64,000 nt of DNA from Triglochin maritima (Eukaryota; Streptophyta; Magnoliopsida; Alismatales; Juncaginaceae), in the NCBI GenBank assembly GCA_963682175.1, contig OY821775.1, forward strand, positions 29,262,053 to 29,326,052, written 5' to 3'. Position 1 is the first letter of the stretch. Each line of letters starts with the position of its first letter. Made by a program: the position numbers and the translations under genes. The notes beneath the pieces are model-generated. The model did not search any database. It worked only from the letters and a program-made list of their open reading frames with translations, and was not told the origin of the DNA. Shown here one piece after another: positions 57,368 through 64,000 of this stretch.

Positions 57368-58855
57368 TTAATGTATAGCATTAATGTGTTGATTTTGCTC
57401 TTCTTCTCGAACCATATGAACTGGTCTGTTATTATTGTTCACATTAGAAGGTGGTGCATTATGTGGTACATTAGGTGGAGGCCTAATTTGTTGAGGACTG
57501 AATGATTGAGGATTAAATGGTTGAGATGGTTGATATGGCATCTGTTGATTATGTGGATTGTTAATTCTTGGGTTCACCTCAGGTTGGCTTGGGAATCTTC
57601 CTTTTTCTCTTTCACCTACAACTTGTGCTAATTGACTTACTTGAGTTTCTAGGTTTTGAAAAGATTGAGTAGTTGTTTGAACAAATGTTTTCATTAAGTT
57701 TTCCAATCCAGTTAATTAGTCATCACTATTATTGTTGTTGTTGTTTGAGTACGTTTGTTGTCTAGGTGGTTGGCCTTGCGAGGGCATGGGTGTAGCATTT
57801 GAATTCCCTTGGCTCCATGAAAAATTGGGATGGTTGCGCCAACCTGGATTATAGGTTGACGAATAAGGGTCGTTCCTAGGACGATTAAATGCAGCATTAA
57901 CTTGTTTCATGTCCGAAGAAATGTGTGCACACTCCTCCAAAACATGACCAATTTGACCACACCTAGAGCAAGAAACAGAAGAGATTTGATTCACTAGGGG
58001 TCGGGTTTGAAGCTCTAGACTTTCCATCGTACGCATAAGGGTGGCTAATTTCGCTTCAGCAGCTACAGAAGAATCTACAGCTAAGACACCTGATTTGGAT
58101 TTATTTGCTATTCTAGATCCAATACTTGGGTTGGTCGGTGCCCTAGCCGTATCCCATTACATACTATTATCAGCTAAGTCCTCAAGAAAAGTCGAAGCAT
58201 CATTCTCATTTTTGGACATAAAGTTTCCTTGACTTACAGATTCTAACATAACCCTAGATGTAGATGTCAATCCCTCATAACAAATTTGCCACAATTGCCA
58301 TCTTGGAATTCCATCATGAGGGCATTGGGTCAATAGGTTCTTCAATCTTTCCAAATAGGAATAGCACGGCTCGCTCTCAGATTGAACGAATGCAACAATT
58401 TCATTCCTAATCCTAATAGTCTTATGGTTGGGGAAATATTTCTTTAAGAACACTTGAACAAACTCGGCCCAACTCCTAATAGATCTTTCGGCTAGACTAT
58501 ATAGCCTTTTCTTAGCATCGTCCTTCAGTGCTAGAGGCACGAATTTAAGACGCACTGCCTCCTCAGAGATATGCTGGTATTGCATAAGGGAGCAAATTTC
58601 CTCAAATTCTCTAAGGAAGAGATATGGGTCTTCCTTAGAGGTGAACTTAGGCAACATACTCATGTATTGTGCCTTTAGTTCGAAGTCGCGACTCGGTATG
58701 ATGGGCATAACGATGCACGATGGTTGAGCAGCCATCGTTGCGTAGCACCGATCCCTCAGAGTCCTAGGCGGGTCCGGGTGAGGTGGTGCAACAGGTGGAT
58801 TGGGGCTAAGCTCTAGACTGGAATCTAGATGAACTCGTGAGAGTCGATTGCCCAA
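57368..58855 (-). pseudogene. Athila gag
   Basis: One frame with two in-frame stops (about 58157 and 57716). The Met at 58855 starts a Pro-rich lead; LRDRCYATMA follows, then the capsid part with FTSKEDPYLFLREFEEICSL and FLKKYFPNHKT, LESVSQGNFMSKNENDA, a CX2CX4HX4C zinc knuckle CSRCGQIGHVLEEC at about 57965, and NDPYSSTYNPGWRNHPNFSW. A helical segment (MKTFVQTTTQSFQNLETQVS) and a Gln/Pro/Asn-rich tail close it. Gag forms the particle in which RNA is packaged and copied. The pol-less elements keep this order, shortened. Confidence 0.9.
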
Positions 58856-60183
58856 GTCCCGAACCCAAATCTGAGTGCACCGGTTTGAATCAAATTTTTT
58901 TTGAATTCAAATTTGACATTGAAATTCCAAATTCAATTTCGAGAATCAATTACTTTTTTTTCTTTTTTTTCAAAAAAAGGAAACAAACAATAGAAGGGGG
59001 GAAGATGAGAAAGGAATCCTAATCTAGAGAATTGAGATGAGAAGAGAAAGAAGACTCAGATAAGAAGGGAAACTTAACTATAAAAGATAGATGAGAGGGT
59101 TGGTCAGAAGTTTCCTAAACAAGCACGGTTCAAACAATCGTAGACCTAGTGTAGCTTAAATCTAGACGACTCCTAACTGGTTGAGTCGAATTGGTTCGCT
59201 TGATTCACCTCCCTCACTAATCAAACCAAATTGGTCACGCAGTGTATAGCTAGTGGGGGCGCTTCCGCCAAGGTCGGTGCCAATTAGACAACCACTTCGC
59301 TTGGAAGACTTACGTCAACACAAAAACACTTTCTAGACACCAAATTAAATGCGATCAGCTTCAAGTCATAGCAAGTCAAAGCAATGTTCTCCTTAATTGA
59401 GTCTGAATACTTAGGGGTCAATGTCTAATTGATTTTAATTTTAAGGCTTGGGTGACACTTTAGGATTGTGATTTGTGGGTCACGGAAGGGTGATGAAATC
59501 CCCACTGTATCTTTTCCTACGGAGTTGCCCTTAAGATAGTTTAACTTAAATATAGCAAAGATAGTCAAACATTGGTCTTTTATTGGGGGACAATAGCAAG
59601 GATTGTATGCAAACTAATTTATATGCTTAAATGCAATCGATAAAAACTGCACGTACCTTGCCTCCAGCACTTTTCAACAATGAATTGTTTTGAAAATTTT
59701 AACATGCATAATGCGAGAAAATCTCTAAATGATGCATGCACTAATGCCTTTCTAATTTTGCAAAATTTTAGGTCACAAGTTGAATTAGTGCCAATTATGG
59801 AAGTTTGCCATACACATCCAATTCTACCAAAAAGGAAATTATTCGAAAATAGAAATTACGAGGAAAAAGGCAACAAAGGTTACCTACGCATGCTCAGTAG
59901 GGTTCGCCGCCTGCTCTCGAAACTTTCCAGTTACTATGTCGCGTCCACCCAGAGATGAGTCACGTCCTAGAGAAATTTCACGCCCAAATTTCCAACCCGT
60001 GCGGCGTTTCCGCCGCAAAATACACTACTGGAGTGGCGTTTTCGCCGCTTGTTCACCTCGGATCACCTCCGGATTTTTGCGTCGTCTCTACTACTTCCTG
60101 AAAAGCACAGAGAAAACGTTAGAAAGTGAAAACCAAAATCCAAACAAAAAAAGAAATCACTAAAAGTTGAAATTCTCGTCGCC
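58856..60183 (-). other. Athila leader with paired hairpins
   Basis: Untranslated region between primer site and gag with no supported frame. Two hairpins follow about 140 and 170 nt after the primer site: GTGCGGCGTTTCCGCCGC (59999-60016) and GTGGCGTTTTCGCCGCT (60033-60049). Their stem sequences match those in the LTRs of this family. Confidence 0.65.
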
Positions 60184-60201
60184 TCCCCGGCAACGACGCC
60201 A
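60184..60201 (-). other. tRNA-Asp primer binding site of the Athila element
   Basis: In minus sense TGGCGTCGTTGCCGGGGA, 6 nt from the 5' LTR. It differs from element E's site by one transition. Confidence 0.85.
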
Positions 60202-60207
60202 AAAACT

Positions 60208-61500
60208 TGATGAGAATTTTATTTATACCGCAAGTGCACGACGTCGATGAAGGCGCGACAAGTATGGGTCGAACACAAGGAGGGAGACGACTTTCTTATT
60301 TTTGTGATTTTCGATTAAGGAAAGAAAGAGAGAGAAATAAGGTTGGTTTGAGATTTTTGGATTTTCAATTTTCTAAAGCAAGAACAACAAAAAAACTAAG
60401 AAGAAAGCAAATATGGGTGACAGTCCAGAGGGTGGGAGTTGTGAATCTTAGAGTTAAATTAGGGATGACGAAAATTATTATAAATCAAGTGAGATATTAA
60501 GCATCATATGATAATTGATTTAACAAAAACTCATATGATCAAAACACTAACAAGAAATTAAAATAAAAACGATCTCTCTTGTCTAACCCTAAATCCGTCA
60601 CCCCCACCCATTGGAGGGTTTTAGAAACCCATGGGGTGAAGATGGGGAGAAGGGGTCATGGAGATCATCAACAGACTACGAAAAAATAAATATTACACTA
60701 AACTATGATCTACGAAAACAAATGGAATTATTCTAAGCATGCAATAAATTATTCTAAGAGAAATATTAATCTAAAACTAAGCTTACGAAAGAACAACTAC
60801 ATTACTCTACTCTACTGGAATTAAAGAACAACTACATTACTCTACTCTACTGGAATTAAGAACAGGAAATATTAATCTAAAACTAAGCTTACGAAAGACA
60901 AACACAATGGAGAAATAAATGGGCAGAATTTTATTGCTATAGAATGGAATAAAGAAAAAAACTCCTTTACAACATAATTTCGGGGCTATTTATAGCCGAT
61001 ACAAGGGACCCAAGTATGAATAAGGAAAGGACACGTGTCGTGACACGACCGGACAAAATCCGGGGGCATGGATCGCACGGCCATTTTGTGGTGGAAACGC
61101 CGCATGGATGGCTCAGATGAAGTCGTGCTTTTGCGGGTGTGTTTTTGGTATGTTCTAGATGGCCTCCACGTGTCTGAATTAATTATTGCATCTCTTTGGA
61201 GATCCACATTTAATTTCTTCTTGAATACTTCTCCAAAATAACTTTTTTGTCCTTCTAATTTGCGATAAGGTCCATGGCCCTTTATGTGATCAATTGGATT
61301 TCAACTTGAGCTTGAATCTCTAGCTAATTGGTGTTTGTGATCTATTTGAGTCCATTGCACACGTTTTAGCTCGAATATTGGTAAATTGCATTGTAACTCC
61401 TGAATTCCGCAGAATTGCTCAAAACAATACCTTAGTAGCATTTATTTATATAAAAATAATCTAAATGAAAGACATATAATGCAATGTATGCAATGCATCA
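60208..61500 (-). mobile_element. 5' LTR of the Athila element
   Basis: Closely similar to the left LTR throughout by eye. It has a TATA box at 60986-60995 (plus sense CTATTTATAG), an internal duplication near 60800-60855, and decayed hairpins near 61076-61105. It ends in GCAATGCATCA, next to the duplicated AAATG. Confidence 0.92.
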
Positions 61501-62480
61501 AAATGAAGGAAGTCATTGGGGACATCGAGAACCAAACTTTTATATCGAACTTGCATGCTAGCATTATTCATGCTTTGGAGATGGTATATGCAGATGCCCA
61601 TCACGGTGCATGCTACCACCACATATGTATGAATGTGGTTGAAAAGTTCAAGACAGACCACTGTCACGAAAAGATGTGGTGTGGAGCTTACGCATTCCAA
61701 AAATTAGATTTCCACAATAACTTTGACACAATAAAATAAATTGATCCTCCCGTAGCATAATAACTTGAATATAACAGTTTCGATAAATAGACTTGTTCTT
61801 ACTTTCGTGGGAATCATTATAATTTAATGACCAACAATTATGTTGAAAGCCTAAACAACAAAACTAGGGAGGCAAGAACATGGTCGGTCACGACGTTTGT
61901 GGAGTACATTTGGTCCACACTTCAAACATGGTTTTGTGAATGACGAGTTGCTACCAAGGCTAGCACATCCAAATCGTGACCTCTCATGGAGCCTGATCTA
62001 TTTGGAATAGCTGACAAAGCAAGGCTCTTGATATTCCACAACCTTAATCAATTTGAATTTGATGTCCTACATTGGTATAGTGATGGTGAAGTTAATTTGA
62101 TGACAAACGAGTGTTCTTGTGACATGTTTCAAATTATTTGAATACCTTGTGTTCATGCAGTTGCTGCAACTTTTGATCGTGGGCTCAATTTCTAGTCATT
62201 GTGTTCCCCATTTTACGTCACTGAATCATGGAGGGATACATATAAAGAAAGAATTTACCTTTGTGGTAACGAGGATGAATTAACTGCTCTTGATGCCATA
62301 AAGAATATGCGTCTCAGAGTGCCTATTGAATGAAATCCAATTGGTCGTCCGAAGAAGAAAATGTAGGAAGGATAAAGAAAAAAACATCTACCATCTCTAG
62401 GGTAAGTTGTGGTCAAATTGTACAAGTGCAGCAGATGCAGTGGAAGTAGACACAATAAGAGGGAATGTAAAGTTAGACTA
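61501..62480 (+). pseudogene. mudrA-type MULE transposase copy 2, right of the Athila insertion
   Basis: Continues the gene from 50109: MKEVIGDIENQTF, ISNLHASI (Asn where the second catalytic Asp stands in copy 1), ADAHHGACYHHICMNVVEKF. After several stops come NYVESLNNKTREART, IADKARLLIFHNLNQFEF, the SWIM zinc finger CSCDMFQII with PCVHAVAATFDRG, then WRDTYKERIY, NPIGRPKKK and a knuckle CSRCSGSRHNKREC. Domain order is that of plant mudrA transposases. At least seven stops make it dead. Confidence 0.85.
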
Positions 62481-62489
62481 TAAAGTTTT

Positions 62490-63010
62490 CAGTTTTTAAA
62501 TGTTGTGCTCGATACGAGCTCTATGATTGCTCGACAGTGGTCGGTGCTTTATCACTTAACGAACAGTCTTAATGTTGAATTTTTAAGAAAATCAGACTCT
62601 TGGATTTGTTGAGATGCAACCCTAATGTTGTGCTAGATAGGCTTGATAGGCTCGATACACCCTCAACATGGATCGATGATTGTGCGATGAATAAGGTTGG
62701 TGTTTGGTTTAGATATGCTCTCTCTTTATATCTCGATACGAGCTCGATATTAGCTCGACAATGATCTATGTTTTATTACTTTGACGAACAATATCAATGT
62801 TGATTTTTTTAAATTGTGCTTGATAGGCTCGATACAAGCTCGACAAGGATTGATGGTTGTGTGATTACTGAAGTTGATGTTCATTTAGATATGTTCTCCC
62901 TTTCTACCTCAATATGAGCTCAATGGTTGCGCGAAGGTGATCGATGCTTTATGACTTAAAGAGCATTCTTAATTTTGAAAATTTTAAATGTTGTGCTTGA
63001 TAGGCTTGAT
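62490..63010 (+). repeat. CTCGAT-rich imperfect repeats 3' of MULE copy 2
   Basis: Three to four diverged units of roughly 150-180 bp contain motifs such as GATAGGCTCGATAC, ACGAGCTCGAT, GATCGATG, CGGTGCTTTAT and GTTGAATTTTT. The same motif style precedes MULE copy 1 (41047-41204). They may be terminal or subterminal parts of this MULE family. Confidence 0.55.
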
Positions 63011-63390
63011 ACGTGCTTGATGCTTTATGACATAACGAAAAAATGTTAAGGTTTTTTTTGGATGTTGATAGATGGGCGCTACCATTCCCTGGACACATTT
63101 ATTCTTGACATATGATGGACTACTTCTGGACCAATCCTTGGACACCTTTTATCCGGACACATTTTGGACTACCTCTAAACAACACAACACAAATGTTCTG
63201 CACAACAAAACTTCAAAATGCTAAATACTATCCTGGCACCCCAAAATTCCACTAGAATACCACATCCAAATAATTGTCTTCAAACCAGGGAATTCCCAAA
63301 AACCCCAACAGTTCAAAGAAGGTGAGGTCGTGTACATGAAGGCCCCTTTGTGGTTTCAGTAGACGTGTTTTACTTACGTTTCTTGAGTTT
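63011..63390. other. Interval with nothing recognised
   Basis: Contains repeated GGACACNTTT(A/T)TNC-like words near 63095-63160 but no coding frame. Confidence 0.35.
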
Positions 63391-63539
63391 TTTGTAGAAT
63401 TGAAATTACTTCCAGTCGTCCATGTGTTCGTGGGAACTATTAGACAAGGAAGTTGTAGCACTTGCAAACCACCAGCAGGCTATATTCATGTGGTCTCTAT
63501 TCGCTCACTTCGAGGATATGAAGAAGATAAGTGTGACAA

Positions 63540-64000
63540 TGAAATCCTTGTCTTCTTGGTGGAGATAAATGAGGTGGACAAAGGAGGCTTCAGGATCGGT
63601 AATCAAGTTGTGAATTCAAGCCCACGCATTTTGCTGTGATAGTAGGACTTAGAACATGAGGCATTACAGCCGATATGACACAAAAATCACAGCTACTAGA
63701 AGATGTTAGATACAAGGATGAATTCAAAAAGAAATTGCTTACTGCAAGAACAATCAACGATGATGAAGAGTGCGTGAAACTTCTCATCTACCTTTTTTCA
63801 GTTCATTACTGTTTTACGATGGTGGTGGTAGACCGAGGCGTTCATGGATGTTGTGCAAAACCAAGCCATCCTGGATAAATATGACTGAGTCAAGATGCAT
63901 TTGAACATCTGGTCTCCAGACTTTCAAAAGAAAAAGTGGAACTTAATTCAAGAAGGGAATAAAGCGACTTACATTTGAAAAAAAGGCAGGTGGTGGGATG
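63540..64000 (+). pseudogene. DUF1985-type domain, running off the window
   Basis: Plus-strand pieces read ILVFLVEINEVDKGGFRIGN and FKPTHFAVIVGLRT, a stop, then GITADM, KDEFKKKLLTARTINDDEEC and VKLLIYLFSVHYCF. F-x-FAVIVGLR followed by a charged stretch and a hydrophobic helix is the pattern of the plant DUF1985 domain, commonly encoded together with a Ulp1-type cysteine protease in MULEs. The in-frame stop after VGLRT marks it as decayed. A Ulp1 part, if present, would lie beyond 64000. Confidence 0.6.

Larger units (their letters stand above)
50110..61500 (-). mobile_element. Athila-type Ty3/gypsy retrotransposon, full length (11.4 kb), decayed
   Basis: Both LTRs are present (50110-51374 and 60208-61500), starting or ending TGATGA(T/G)AATTTTATTTAT and GCAATGCATCA, and the target duplication AAATG is perfect. 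From right to left: 5' LTR, tRNA-Asp primer site, leader, gag, protease, RT-RNase H-integrase, env-position ORF, long 3' non-coding part, polypurine tract, 3' LTR. All coding parts have stops or frameshifts and several catalytic residues are changed. It sits in mudrA-type MULE copy 2. Confidence 0.93.

Overview
The window is repeat-packed nuclear DNA of a flowering plant, most likely a eudicot; the species cannot be told. Reasons: Athila-type Ty3/gypsy retrotransposons with tRNA-Asp primer sites, mudrA- and FAR1-type MULEs, a CACTA element, a hAT element, a PINOID2-like AGC VIII kinase remnant and captured plant gene pieces with plant-type introns. I see no gene that looks intact and no tRNA, rRNA or CRISPR. 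Nearly all of the sequence is mobile elements in several insertion layers, and every long reading frame is broken or truncated.

Layout. 1-5 kb: a promoter/5' UTR-like block, a 608-bp non-autonomous hAT element with an 8-bp target duplication (TSD), a 1.2-kb Pack-MULE carrying pieces of a TTC5-like TPR gene, and a PINOID2-like kinase pseudogene. 5-11.3 kb: a possible LTR remnant, then a decayed FAR1-type transposase. 12-41 kb: a thicket of non-autonomous Athila-like elements in both orientations (called A, B, C, D, E, K here). They keep LTRs and gag pieces, some keep protease, none has reverse transcriptase or integrase, and they share a C-terminal domain I cannot name. 41-49 kb: a mudrA-type transposase gene split by a CACTA-like element (TSD CAC) that carries a SEC12/PHF1-like gene fragment; three solo LTRs sit inside, one of them in another solo LTR. 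49-62.5 kb: the end of a second CACTA element, then a second mudrA-type gene split by an 11.4-kb Athila element with two LTRs and a perfect 5-bp TSD (AAATG). 62.5-64 kb: CTCGAT-rich MULE flank and a DUF1985 domain running off the window.

How the parts relate. The 50-61.5 kb Athila element has gag, protease, RT-RNase H-integrase and an env-position ORF and is the model for the enzyme source, but this copy has lost catalytic residues in RT, RNase H and integrase. The pol-less elements resemble it in primer site, a hairpin block beside the polypurine tract, and paired hairpins in LTR and leader, as expected for cis signals kept by elements that borrow enzymes.

The insertion order can be read from duplications and restored reading frames: MULE, then CACTA, then solo LTR G, then solo LTR F; MULE copy 2, then Athila; gag of K, then E-type LTRs. 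All similarity statements are by eye; nothing was aligned or searched by computer.
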